A stretch of DNA of 64,000 bases from Anthonomus grandis grandis (lineage: Eukaryota; Arthropoda; Insecta; Coleoptera; Curculionidae): NCBI RefSeq assembly GCF_022605725.1, contig NC_065546.1, positions 42,342,227-42,406,226 of the forward strand, read 5' to 3'. The translations under genes and the position numbers were made by a program. Below are positions 22,880 to 33,910 of the stretch, piece by piece. How positions within the stretch are numbered: position 1 is the stretch's first letter; the number at the start of each line of letters is the position of its first letter. Below the pieces are notes generated by a model, which was not told where the DNA came from, ran no database searches, and worked only from the letters and a program-made list of their open reading frames with translations.

Positions 22880-25052
22880 AAAGGCAGACTTTTGAAAACT
22901 TTACAGATTGTTTAATGTTAACTGGGATGATCTAAAAAGCACTTCTGATGTAAACCAACAAATAGTTTTTACAAAAAAATATATGATATTTTGGATAAAT
23001 GTGTACCAATGGCACGTGAATGTAAAAAGGATTACCTACCGTGGTTTACTAAAGAAATAATTTTAAATTTAAAAAGAAAGGAAAGATTCAGAAAAAAATA
23101 CAAAAAATCTAATAGTCTCGCAGATAGAGCAAATTTCATTTATATCAGAAGTAAAGTAAAAAGTGACAATAAAATTGCATATAAAAAATACATAGAGGAG
23201 GTAGAAACAAAAATAGCTAGCGACCCTAGTAACTTCTGGAGGTACACAAGTTCAACAAAGTCAGGTACTTATTCATCCAATACACCAATGTTAAACAGAG
23301 ACCGGGAAATAATCGAGAGCAGGGATATCGCTGACGCTTTTGCCTCGCATTTTTCTAGTATTGTTCAATCAGATCCCTCTGGCTACACCCTGGATTTTAC
23401 TCCAGCGGTTCCTCTGACAAATGCGACTTTGTAAAGGGTATTATTGTGGAAGATATTAGGGTCGCCGTAAAAAAATTAAAACCTAAAAAATCGGTCGGGC
23501 CAGATAAGATACCACCCTATATCTTTAGAGCATGTATTGATTTTCTAATTGAGCCCTTATTAATAATATTTAACTTAATATTGGAAAAAAAATTTATCCA
23601 GATTTATGGAAAACCTCAAAAATAGCTCCTATATTTAAAAAAAGTGGTTATAAGGCTGATATTTCAAATTATAGACCTGTAGCATTAATTTGTTGTCCAA
23701 GCAAAATTTTTGAATCACTATTATATAACAAAATTTATAATCATATAATCGGTGCTATCAATGAAAAACAGCACGGTTTTATAAATAACAGTCACAAATT
23801 TAACCACATTCTTGCAGAAGCTGAATAGCGTGGTTGACGCTAACGGACAGGTAGATGTTATATATACCGATTTTTCTAAAGCGTTTGATAGAGGCAACCA
23901 CGACATTTTGTTAAGAAAGTTAGATTGGTTTGGCTTATCGCACGATCTTCTGCAGTTGCTTGCTTCATTCTTGCAATCAAGGATACAGTATGTAGTATAT
24001 AGAGAGTGTACATCTCGAAGTTTTGTCGCTTTGTCAGGGGTGCCTCAGGGGTCTAACTTGGGGCCATTGCTTTTCTTATGTCTTATCAACGATCTACCAT
24101 TGTGCTTAAAATATTGTGATGGTGAAATACTTGCCGATGATTCTAAATTTTGTAGAGCAATTTATAGTATTAAGGACTGCGAACTCCTTCAGCATGACCT
24201 GAATAAAGTAATACTTTGGGCAAAACAAAACAAATTATCTTTTAATGTTGAAAATGTACTGTAATTGTATTACAGTAAATTTTACTAGAAAAAAGTGCCA
24301 ATTAATTACAATTATAAAATGGGTCCTAATGTCTTAAAATGTAAAACAGAAATAAAAGACTTGGGAGTAGTTTTCGACAATAAGTTGCATTTCGATGCTC
24401 ATATTAACACATATTGGAATATGCCTCAATTGTTTGGTGTCCATTCTATTCGGTTTACGAACAAATGTTGGAAAAAGTTCAAAAAAGGTTTTTGCGGTAT
24501 TTGTACTATAAAAAACATGGTGTGTATCTGATGGATATATCTTATGAAAACCTTTTGACAGAATTTAATTTAAAAAAACTTACTTCCAGAAGAACTGTGG
24601 CCTGCTTGCGTTTACACAAAAGATCCTTCATAATAATATAGATTGTTCATTTCTTCTCGAAAAACTGCTGTTAATGGTAAATATTCATAGCAATAGAGAT
24701 TTAGGAACTTGTTATATACCAATTTACCAAAAGAAAAACATATACCAATTTAGGTAAAAAGTCGCCAATTTTTCGAATGTCCAATGCCGCCAACCTACTA
24801 TTTCATATTGACATATTTTACGAACCATTTGGGAAATTTTAAAAAAATATATCTAATGTAGAATATTTTAAAGTTTTTTTTCTTTTTAGTTTTTTTTTAA
24901 GTTACCTAATGTGTTATCTGGGGGGCAAAGAATCTATTTTTTTTTTAAATTTTGTAATATGGTAGTGCTTACTTACTGTGCTTATTAGTCATTAAGGACT
25001 AATTGTAATCATTTAATGGACTTTGTGTCTGTAGATTGCATAAATAAATAAA
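22880..25052 (+). pseudogene. Non-LTR retrotransposon relic 2: ORF2 linker, RT and 3' end
   Basis: A longer jockey-like copy. The linker (22,991-23,434; LPWFTKEIILNLKRKERFRKKY, FWRYTSSTKSG) is followed by RT blocks KSVGPDKIPPYIF, YTDFSKAFDRGNHDILLRKL, SGVPQGSNLGPLLF, the catalytic ILADDSKF (normally YADD) and IKDLGVVFDNKLHFDAHI. A deletion or shift near 24,410 joins LEYASIVWCPFY.VYEQMLEKVQKRF. The frame continues to SPIFRMSNAANLLFH and ends near 24,850. A short 3' region ends in ATAAATAAATAAATA (25,038-25,052), a typical simple-repeat tail. Breaks occur at ~23,434, ~23,590-23,700, ~24,264 and ~24,420. It lies downstream of relic 1 and may be a separate, 5'-truncated insertion of the same family. 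Confidence 0.85.
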
Positions 25053-25554
25053 TAGCATTTGAACACCACCTAGAAATAGTTTGTTTAGGAGCTATAAAAA
25101 ACGTAGGATTTATTATGGGAGCTACAAAGAGTCTTACCAAAGCTTCTTCGTTACTAATATTGCATATGCCACTGTTATTTAAACTCTTTTTTATCAAGTA
25201 TTTATAACACGGATAGAGACTATACAAAGAAAGTTCATACATTTTCTTAATTACCGTTTTAAAAAACCAAGACATTTTTATATAAATAAAATTTTTTAAA
25301 TAAATAAATAAATTCCGCCAGCCTCACTTACTTTCTAGCCTTATAAAGTCGAAATTATACCCATTTGTAATGACGTCATTTTTCTTTATCTTTGTTTAGC
25401 ATATTCCAAACAGCGGCGACAACAAACTTTTGAAAAAAATTCTGATGATTATTCATCTTTTATATACTAGGTTATGTGAAATATCCGTCACTGTCAATCA
25501 AAAATATTGGTTTGTCAACTTGTTCTTGAAAGTTATTTCGAAAAGTGTTAGATA

Positions 25555-27181
25555 ATGCCTAAAAAAAGATATAATAGGTATACTAAACAATCACAGCAGA
25601 TGATTTTAAATATATTGGCTTTTTTTCAACTGGAAAAGGAACAAGTCCGAAACGGAATTGCACTTCAAATTGAGAATGTGATACAGCGAGCCGCAGATGC
25701 AACAAAATTGAGCACAACAACGATCGCAAATATAAAGAAGAATGGGATAAAATCAGATCAGGATTACGCAGCCCGTATATCTTCCAAGCAAAAGACAACA
25801 AAAACCAAAATTACAACATATTTGAAACATAGAATTCGGGACATTTATTCTATGTACGCCAGAAAAGAATATGTAATATTGGCAACAATAAGAGAAAAGT
25901 TCAGGGAAGAAATTGAATATTTTGAGTTTTCCATTGCCTCCTTAAGAAGATGGATCATAGTATAGGCTTCAAGTGGAAAAAATCAAATAACAGAAAATAT
26001 TTGATGAATATTTGATGGACTTGCCAAATATTGTTCATAAAAGAATCAATTTTTTAAGGGAGTATATCAAAAATAGAAATGTAGGTCCGGAAGGTTTTAC
26101 TCCAGTTTTCATTGACGAGACGTGGATTTTTAGCAAGGAATCATTTCGTAGCAGCTGACAAGATGACACCAAGCACACGGATTCAAGGAAAAACAGTGAA
26201 GGTAAAAATTATCTGGTTATCTTTTTAGATTTTTTTTTTGAATAAAAACTATTGCCCTTGTAAGGGCCCTCTAACTTCATAATTTCATCTGTTTCATAGT
26301 TTCATATAATTTCTCTCTAAGACAATATGAAAGAATTTAACTCCATACACTACTCGTATGTGCATGGAACATTACTTAGTAATTATATTAAATTTATGTT
26401 CTGGAAGAATGATTTCTAAAAGAAGAGAATTGAATTATCTTTTATTTTTAAGGTCATCTATTCCGTGGTCCACGCCGGAACCAAAGATGGCTTCATCAAG
26501 GGTGCAAATTTAATATTCAAGAGTGGATTAAAGATGGGAGATTATCATGACAATATGAACAGGAAAAACTTCGAAAACTGGTTTAAAACTCAGCTGGTTC
26601 CAAATCTTCCCCCAAAGTCATTTATAATCATGAACAATTTGGCAAGTTACCATTCTGGTTTATTAGAAGAAATCCCGAGAAAATCTTGGACAAAGCAGAG
26701 ACTGACGGAATGGTTGAAGAAAAAGAATATTGGCTTTCCAGAAAAAGCCATGAAAGATAAAATATGGAGTATTGCACGCAGAAACTGCCCTAGTGAAAAA
26801 AAGTACTTCCTTGATGAATATGTTAAACCTTTAGGCCACAAAATTTTGCGACTGCCACCATATCATTGCCAGTTTAATGCAATTGAAATGGTATAGTCGG
26901 AATGTAAACGAAAATATGATCAATATATTTCCAATTTTAAGGGGTCACCTTCAGAAGTTCTGACTTCATGGGAAAGTGTAATGAACGAAATTTCTATAGA
27001 TCATTGGCAAAAATATGTTTTTCATACAGAAAAGGTAATTGAAAAGGCTTGGGAGCCAATACAAGTGTGTGATGCCTATGACATTTTGCCACTTGTGATT
27101 ACGACTGACGAAGACGACGATGACGAAGACAATATCTCTGATTTCAGTTCTGACTCTGACAATACTGACGAGATTGATTGA
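25555..27181 (+). pseudogene. DD82E-type transposase A, interrupted, catalytic Asp lost
   Basis: The N-terminal part (25,555-25,965) carries the DNA-binding helices (LSTTTIANIKKNGIKS). The frame shifts near 25,955 to KKMDHSIGFKWKKS and reaches FIDETWIFSKESF (first catalytic Asp, ~26,120). A stretch with GT at 26,202 and AG at 26,451 looks like a ~250-base intron or insertion. The frame resumes with VVHAGTKDGFIKGANL (26,465). The second catalytic block reads IMNNLASYHS where the related copy at 53 kb has VMDNASYHS: the Asp is Asn and one residue is inserted. The last block, LPPYHCQFNAIEMV, is cut by TAG at 26,894 where Trp is expected. The C terminus (to 27,181) is strongly acidic (EDDDDEDN). 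Catalytically dead on sequence grounds. Confidence 0.85.
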
Positions 27182-27468
27182 GCTTTTAATAAGCTTTATG
27201 ATCGTCGTTTAAGTATTCAATCATATCGTTGCAATTTCATTAACTTGGTAATGCAATATGGCGTGTTTTTTTTGAGTTTGTATGTTTTATTTTTTGGAAT
27301 GGTATTTTCATTTTAATGTGTTAACATATTCCTTCAAGCAGCATTTTTTTCCATGAACAAGTAAATTAAATTGTCAGTATTTAAAAATTTTCCCAGTGAG
27401 TTAAAATAATTTTATACCATTATTCACAATTTTTGTATGCTCGGTTTTGTTACGTCTACTGCTCGTGC

Positions 27469-27680
27469 CGAATTGTACTTTTCAAATATGTTGTAGATTT
27501 GGTTTTTACGGTCTTTTGCTTGGAAAATATATGAGCAGCGCAATCCTGATCTGATTTTATCCCATTCTTCTTTATATTTGCGATCGTTGTTGTGCTCAAT
27601 TTTGTTGCATCTGCGGCTCGCTCTATCACATTCTCAATTTGAAGTGCAATTCCGTTTTGGACTTGTTGTTTATGTCCCAT
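27469..27680 (-). pseudogene. Inverted partial copy of transposase A N-terminal region
   Basis: On the minus strand this encodes QVQNGIALQIENVIERAAD...LSTTTIANIKKNGIKSDQD, nearly identical to plus-strand 25,640-25,835 (I see roughly a dozen base differences in ~190). It starts with its own ATG (MGHKQQ) and is followed leftward by unrelated sequence after KSTIRHEQ. It implies a second copy of the same transposon inserted in opposite orientation, or an inverted duplication. Confidence 0.85.
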
Positions 27681-28329
27681 TATTTATGACTAATTATAAT
27701 AATATTTGTTAATTGTTAAGTTTGTTAATAATACAATACAATAAATACTACAAGATTTTTTTAAATTTTTTGGGAATGAAAGTATATACACGAATATAAA
27801 AATATAATAATATGCTGCTAAAATAAATCATTTGTTAATTTCTGAACGTATAAAAATACATAGCAGACTATTAATTTCTGAAGGCGATGGTAAAGTTTCT
27901 AACCTAATATTGATTGGCAAAAATATCTACGCCATACGTTTTTTCTCACCTGGATGACGTAACTACAAATGGGTATAATTTCGACTTTAAAGATGTAGCT
28001 AGGCAAAGTTAACGTTGTGACTATACTTATATCTTTAGGCAACCAAGTTTTGGAGAAAAGAGTCAAATTTATTAAGCAATGAACGTACTACATTTATATG
28101 TGCCAAAGAAATCGTAAAAGGAAGAGAAAGACAAGGTAAATAGGATACAGAAAAAGAAAATATGAGAAAAAAAGAAAAAAGTTTAAGACTTAAAAAGCAC
28201 AGAAAAGACTCCAAGGATAAATTTGTTGAAAAATATAATTGGCTCCCAAGAGCACTGACTTCATTGACTTCAAATTGAATGATTGCGATCAATATAGTAA
28301 ATTCCAGAAACTTGTTAGATAAGCAATTT

Positions 28330-28485
28330 ATATGGCCTGGTATACCTAGGGTTCCATACTTATTTTTGATTTATATCAATGATCCATCGAATTTTTCAAA
28401 CTTTTCATAGAATTCAAATCTTATACTGTTTACCGACGACACTACTTACTAGTACCTGGAACACTCTTCCACTCCTTTAGGGCCT
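28330..28485 (+). pseudogene. Non-LTR RT fragment
   Basis: Contains FLIYINDPSNFSNFS and SNLILFTDDTTY, matching the block before and at the catalytic YADD (here FTDD) of jockey-like reverse transcriptases. Only ~50 codons remain. It is flanked by unassigned DNA; a simple ATAAATAAATA tract follows at ~28,520. Confidence 0.6.
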
Positions 28486-28949
28486 TCAATGAAATAGACA
28501 ACCTAACGGGAATAAAATAAATAAATACATAACCAAAGATTAAATAATAATTAACATAAATATCGGGTATTGTCCTGGTGACATACATTTATATTACATA
28601 AAAACGTATATTTAACCAGCCCACTAGAATAGTATAGATAAATTACGATGGCCTTGTGAAGGTCAATAAAAATGAATATTACGTATTCGTCGCTTTATAT
28701 ATGTATGTATATCACCATCTGCTTTATTATGTAGATACGCTTATGTATACCGCATTATTGTTACGATTACATAAAAGTGCTAATAATCGTTATTTTTATA
28801 TGATGCCTAGAGGTCGTTGCCCTGGCGCTAGGTCATAAATTATATCAGACTATAGGTCGGAATTCCTTTTATTGTTTCCGTGTGACTGATTATTATAAAA
28901 TTTCAATGTTTTTATTTCTCTCTCTTTCTCTTTAATTTGATGAATGGGT
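28486..28949. other. No gene seen
   Basis: AT-rich. An ORF at 28,656-28,838 has no recognisable product. Confidence 0.4.
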
Positions 28950-29907
28950 TGATTTATTCGATTGGGTAAAGTATAGTAACGTCGGAAAATGGCGCCAAGG
29001 CATTTGAATTACCGAATAGTTCGGAAATGTGATTTTTTTTGAGGGTATTTGAAGAGGAACTTAAGAATTAATTGAACTTTATTGGAGTAATTTTGCCCCC
29101 TTTAAGTGACGTCATTGAATAGGTGAGAAGTGGAAATCCTGCCGTTTCCTGACCATAATGATGTATTACACTTCTTGGTAAAGAGTACTTTTATGGACAA
29201 ATTGTGCATTTTTAAAGTGTGTAGTCGACCCATCTCTGTCTTTGCCTCACAAACATAGTCACAATTATGGAGTGGAAATTAGGGTAATTTGAAGAGGAAA
29301 TTAAAAATTATTGGCACTTTACTAAAGTCGCTTTTGCCCCTCTATAATGACGCCATTGAACTTAAGCTTCGTTTCGTCTTTAAGGACTTGGATGTTTTCA
29401 TTTATTACTTTTAAATCACTTGACGTCCTAAAAATAGTCATGTAGGTATCATATTTATAGATAAACAATCATTTGATGGATTCATTTTACATTTAAAGTA
29501 CTTTAATCTACCAATCTCTGTTCAACACACTTTTATGAACATAAGTCGTCTATCTTTGTCCTACACATTGCCTTCTACTATCTCGGTTATTATAAGAGAC
29601 AGTAAGTAGGTTTAAATTGCACGTATTGGCAGGTATTCGATTAAAATCGAAAAGGTTTTTGTGAGTTTTTCGAGGTTATTTGGAATGGAATTTTAAAATA
29701 AACGAAGATTTATTTCAGTTCATTTCTTCCCTCTACAAAATTACGTCACTCATATTAAAATTTGACGTTTCGTCTTAAACTGGCCTTATTAACTTTGTTT
29801 ATTTATCAATTACGGATCTGAATTTTTTCTCGTCTTTTCTTTTATAGACAAATTTTGCATTTAAATTACGTTAATCGACCCATCTCCCTGAAACATGTGC
29901 ATAATTA

Positions 29908-31159
29908 CGAGGGCGGGTCAATAAGTCCGTGACTTTTTGAATTTCCCGCCCTTTAATGGAAATGGCAACTCTGCTCCTGTCAACAGAGAACTGTCAGTTG
30001 ACGCCTGTTAAAATTTGAACAAGCTGCGTCATTTAGTTTGTGTTTGACAGCTGTTGATAGCAGACTACCACTCGTTTTGAGAAGAAAATGGAAAAAAGTG
30101 AATTTCGTGTGCTCATTAACCATTATTTTTTACGGAAAAAAACCATCACTCAAACCAAGGCTAAGTTCGATAAATATTATGGGGACTCTGCACCATCCAT
30201 TTCCATGGTAAAGAAGTGGTTTACTGAATTTCGATGTGGCCGTACAAGCACGGAAGATGCCGAACGTTCTGGACGCCCAGTCGAGGTCTCTACATCCAAA
30301 ACAATCGAAAAAATTCACGATATGGTTTTAGCCGATCGGAGATTGAAAGTGAGAGAGATTGTGGAAGCCATAGGCATCTCACATGGTTTAGTAGTTTCAA
30401 TTTTGAAAGATCATTTGGGTATGAGAAAGCTTTCCGCTAGATGGGTGCCGCGTTTGCTCACAATCGACCACAAACGCAACTGTGTGACAATTTCCCAGGA
30501 GTGTTTGGCGTTATTCAACCGCAATACGGACGAATTTTTGCGTCGTTTCGTCACCGTGGACGAAACGTGGATCCACCACAACACGCCGGAGACCAAGGCA
30601 AAGGTGGGTTTGTCAGCCAATAAAGTCATGGCGACCGTTTTTTGGGATGCACGCGGTATAATCCACATTGACTATCTTCAAAAGGGGAAAACAATCAATG
30701 GAGAATATTATACCAACTTATTAGATAGATTCAATGAGGAACTGAAAGAAAAAAGACCACATTTGGCCAAAAAAAAAGTTCTTTTCCACCAGGACAATGC
30801 AAGGGTCCACACATGTGCAGTTTCCATGGCAAAAAACCATGAATTAGGTTACGAATTACTTTCTCATCCGCCCTATTCTCCAGATTTAGCCCCCAGTGAC
30901 TATTTCCTATTCCCAAACTTAAAGAAATGGCTCGGCGGAAAGAGATTTGACTCCAACGACGAAATCATCTCTCAAACAAATGCCTATTTTGATGACCTCG
31001 ACAAATCATATTTTTCCGAAGGGATAAAAAAATTGGAGAAACGTTGGACTAAGTGTATAGTATAGAACTCAAAAGAGACTATGTTGAAAAATAAAATAAC
31101 TTTTTATATAAAAAGCTGTCTTTTATCCAAAAAGTCACGGACTTATTGACCCGCCCTCG
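29908..31159 (+). mobile_element. mariner transposon with perfect ~32-base inverted repeats
   Basis: The ends CGAGGGCGGGTCAATAAGTC... at 29,908 and its exact inverse ending at 31,159 match over about 32 bases. TA flanks each side (29,906-29,907 and 31,160-31,161). Length is 1252 bases, normal for mariner. It interrupts a unit of the tandem array. Perfect ends indicate a relatively recent insertion that could still be mobilised in trans if a matching transposase exists (inference). Confidence 0.96.
30088..31065 (+). CDS. mariner DD34D transposase with internal deletion and shortened C terminus
   Basis: A 325-codon ORF starting MEKSEFRVLINHYF. It has two helix-turn-helix regions (residues ~1-110; FTEFRCGRTSTEDAERSGRP between them), a WVPRLL motif (~119), and the catalytic triad in VDETWIHH, FHQDNARVH and SPDLAPSDYFLFPNLKKWL. 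I count 34 residues between the last two Asp, the mariner hallmark. It would cut and paste its element at TA sites in the nucleus. Two defects are visible. Between TPE and KVMATVFW the protein is about 16 residues shorter than usual mariners and lacks the conserved W...GE block of the clamp loop that follows the first Asp. A small indel at ~31,060 makes a premature TAG, and the usual C-terminal residues (ELKRDYVEK) continue in another frame. Probably inactive despite its long ORF. Confidence 0.95.
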   Translation: MEKSEFRVLINHYFLRKKTITQTKAKFDKYYGDSAPSISMVKKWFTEFRCGRTSTEDAERSGRPVEVSTSKTIEKIHDMVLADRRLKVREIVEAIGISHGLVVSILKDHLGMRKLSARWVPRLLTIDHKRNCVTISQECLALFNRNTDEFLRRFVTVDETWIHHNTPETKAKVGLSANKVMATVFWDARGIIHIDYLQKGKTINGEYYTNLLDRFNEELKEKRPHLAKKKVLFHQDNARVHTCAVSMAKNHELGYELLSHPPYSPDLAPSDYFLFPNLKKWLGGKRFDSNDEIISQTNAYFDDLDKSYFSEGIKKLEKRWTKCIV

Positions 31160-31959
31160 TAGTATGTCTTTATCCCACACATTGCCTTTTGCTATCTCGA
31201 TTTCTATGAGAGACACTTAACTCTCAATAGAAATTTTTGATGTATACATTTCTTATATCTGTCATAGTTCTGTAGCTAGTAATATGTAAACGTATCTATA
31301 ATCTTCTGCCATCAATGTCAATGTCAGTCTTGTCTCTAAAATCGTGTATTAGTGATAAATACCATTTACTCTACAGAAATTTGTGGAATTGCAAATACTT
31401 CCGGAAATACCCAATTAATATCGAAATAGATTTTCTGATTTTTTAAAATTTATTTCAAGTGGAATTTAAATTTTAATAGAAGTTACGTCATGTACCACAC
31501 TTATAGATAATAACATTTATTTGCTGGATAAATTTTACATTCAAAGTACTTTAATCTACCCATCTCTCTTCGATGCACTATTATGAGCATGTGATTGTCT
31601 GGCTTATTTCGTATGTTGCATAAAAATATTAGGTTCTAACTAAGATAATAAACTATCCACAGGAAAAAACTCAAAATAGAACTTCTTTTATTTTGGAAAA
31701 TTCTAGCTCACCTAAGATTTAATCTTAAGAATAATTCTTTAAAGTAGTTTATAATTCTTTAGTATACTGCTTCCCATATTTATGTTCCCATGAAATCAGT
31801 ACCAATATATAAATGGAATTTGAAATTGTCAGGTTTTTCAAATATCAATTCTAATACTTTCTTACAAAGAGTTGAAGATCTCAGCAAGTCGAATTGCTTT
31901 TGTCAGCCCCTGATGGCATGATGATAACATATGCTAATGATTGGAATGTTTGATTGACT

Positions 31960-33743
31960 TTATGGAGGAACAATTTGTACCTATTCATATCTCAGGTCAG
32001 TTATGGAAACAGATTCTAAATAATGCATAGAGTCAGAGATTTGTATATTGCTGCCCTGAGTAAATTGTTTGATAGGGTGCCGACACCAATAGATGACAAC
32101 TTGAGGTTAAAAGTTCTAACATTCTGCCGTTTTATTAGGAAAGATAGACTCTTCAACCTACAACTTCACCATTTGATCTTATTCAATTTTTCGAAAAGAT
32201 TAGAATCAATATTGAATGCGGAGATTTTCCTTAGAGATCTGGAATATCATTCTACTAGAAAATCGAAACTTAGGTAGTTAAAAAGATGTGTGTGTTCGAT
32301 GCAATTTCTTTGAGTAGCAAGGAAAAAGTCCCTCGTTATTATTGCTTCAAGTGTGACCAACCAAATGACTTAGCCAAATATGGAACATACAGATGTTTTT
32401 CATGTAAAAAATTGGTTTTACAATAAAAAAAGTTGTCTTGGTCGTTCAAGGAATTATCCGGGAAACTTGAGGAGAGGTCAGTTTTAGACCTCTGACTTTG
32501 AATGTTAGAATGACCTTAGTGGGTAATACTTATAGTGATTTTAAGCAAGAGCATGGTCCAGTTGATTAGCAAAAGTTGAAATGTGTAGGTTTGTCTCTGA
32601 ATAGATATAGAAGCACAATTTGTACAGTATCAGCACCTATTAAGATGAGAAATGTTGTCAAGCTATTTGATTTGTATGTAGCTCATAAAGTGAGACATGA
32701 AATTGCTCATGGAGTTTATTTTTATAAATAAATGGGTATTATACCGGATATTCGCCGGAAATGATTAAGAAAATTTGACTGCTGATCAAATGAAGTGTCT
32801 CAATGATATAGTATCTGGTTATTTTGATAAAATTGGTGACAAACTTGGTTGCACTTCTGCAGTTCAACACTATAACTAGTTCACTCTTAAGCGAAGGTAT
32901 TATTCTGTTTCTCCTTATAAAGAAAAGATTATCTATGAAGAGTTAGATAAAATGCTTCAGGATGGTATTGTTGAGCCTTCAAAATCAGCTTGGTCATCTC
33001 CAGTATTCACAGTTCCCAAATAAAAAAATTAGCAAAGATATGCACTTTTTCATTGAAGTTCAACTTATTTTGTCCCTATTAAAAAAAACAAATCCAAAGA
33101 CCAACATAAAGCTGTTAGAAGAAACAGTTTTTTTTATTCTTTTGGATTTCCACAGCTGATTCTATATGAAAATGCACCTTAAATTAGGAGTGTTAATTTT
33201 TCAATTTTAATGTTGAAAAATGGTATGACAATTCTGTATAATACACGTTATCGCCCATCTCCTAGCTTGATAGAACGTGTAAATCGAATAAGGAAAGCTA
33301 TGATCTGTTCTTTTGTTACTATATATTAATTCATTCAGTTACTGGTCAAACCCCCTTATTTCATTAACTTTGAAATGGATATGAAATGACGTGATTCTGA
33401 ATATTAGGATAAATTTCATGACTGATAAGCCCCATCTGGTTTCTAAAAGGTAATATGACTTGAGATGTCGTCAGGTAGACTTTGCTGTTGGTAATTTGGT
33501 TTGGAAGAAAGTTTTCTTTGTCTGTTGTTGGAAGTTATTGTTCCGCAAAGTTAGGTGGAAAATTTAAAGGACCTATAATATCTCTAACAAGTATTATCTC
33601 TAACTCGTTTAAGATCTCTAACATTGCACTTATGAACTGGTGACTCTTGATGACAAGCCTTTAAAGGGTCGTTGGCATACTAAAACCTTTCGATCAGGAT
33701 AACTTTGAGTGAATTTACTTTATAAATCCTAGGGGGAGGGGGT
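31960..33743 (+). pseudogene. Ty3/gypsy retrotransposon relic (gag, RT start, integrase)
   Basis: Gag-like segment at 32,023-32,277 (FDRVPTPIDDNLRLKVLTF..., RLESIL), then a damaged zinc-knuckle-like stretch (YYCFKCDQ, RCFSCKK; ~32,335). The start of RT follows at 32,790-33,010 (SVSPYKEKIIYEELDKMLQDGIVEPSKSAWSSPVF, given here in part as motif). The rest of RT and RNase H are deleted. Integrase follows: FGFPQLILYENAP where the family has DNG, then SLIERVNRIRKAMI (~33,270) and the C-terminal LRRRQVDFAVGNLVW and RWHTKTF (~33,680). It ends in a polypurine tract GGGGGAGGGGG (33,732-33,742) followed by TGTTATGG, the likely 3' LTR start. Many stops throughout. Confidence 0.75.
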
Positions 33744-33745
33744 AG

Positions 33746-33910
33746 TGTTATGGTCTGGTTTATTTAGTATGTTTCAAGTGTAAATCTGTTTTTGCCCCAC
33801 ACATGACCTATTGCTGTCTCGGTTATTATGAAAGACACGAGTTTGGTTCAAACCCAGAAATTTTGTGAAATGTTGCTGCTCAATAAAGTGGCGCCAAGAG
33901 ATTTAAAAAA
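33746..33910 (+). repeat. Putative start of gypsy 3' LTR, related to the 29-31 kb array
   Basis: Begins TGTTATGGTCTGG directly after the polypurine tract and contains GCCCCACACATGACC, GCTGTCTCGG..TATGAAAGACAC, AATAAAG and TGGCGCCAAG, all with counterparts in the array. The right boundary of the LTR was not identified. Confidence 0.5.

Larger units (their letters stand above)
25331..28008 (+). mobile_element. DD82E-type Tc1/mariner transposon A, with inverted internal duplication
   Basis: Left and right ends are inverted repeats of about 48-55 bases: AAAGTCGAAATTATACCCAT near 25,345 and ATGGGTATAATTTCGACTTT near 27,968, each next to a CRE-like TGACGT. Between them lies a broken transposase on the plus strand (25,555-27,181). 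The right end instead carries a minus-strand copy of the transposase N-terminal region (27,469-27,680). The object may therefore be two head-on copies of one family reduced to a single outer pair of ends, not one clean element. The exact terminal bases and target duplication are uncertain. Confidence 0.7.
28950..31640. repeat. Diverged tandem array, ~280-450 base units, split by a mariner
   Basis: Landmarks recur in order. CGACCCATCTCTG or a variant appears at about 29,227, 29,509, 29,872 and 31,553. TGACGTCATTGAA-like blocks appear at ~29,105, 29,345, 29,745 and 31,480. CACACATTGCCTT..GCTATCTCG..TATRAGAGACA appears at ~29,565 and 31,175. The same landmarks, plus TGGCGCCAAG, appear after the gypsy relic at 33,750-33,910. 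The units may thus derive from the LTR and leader of that retrotransposon family. No coding sequence other than the inserted mariner. Confidence 0.6.
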
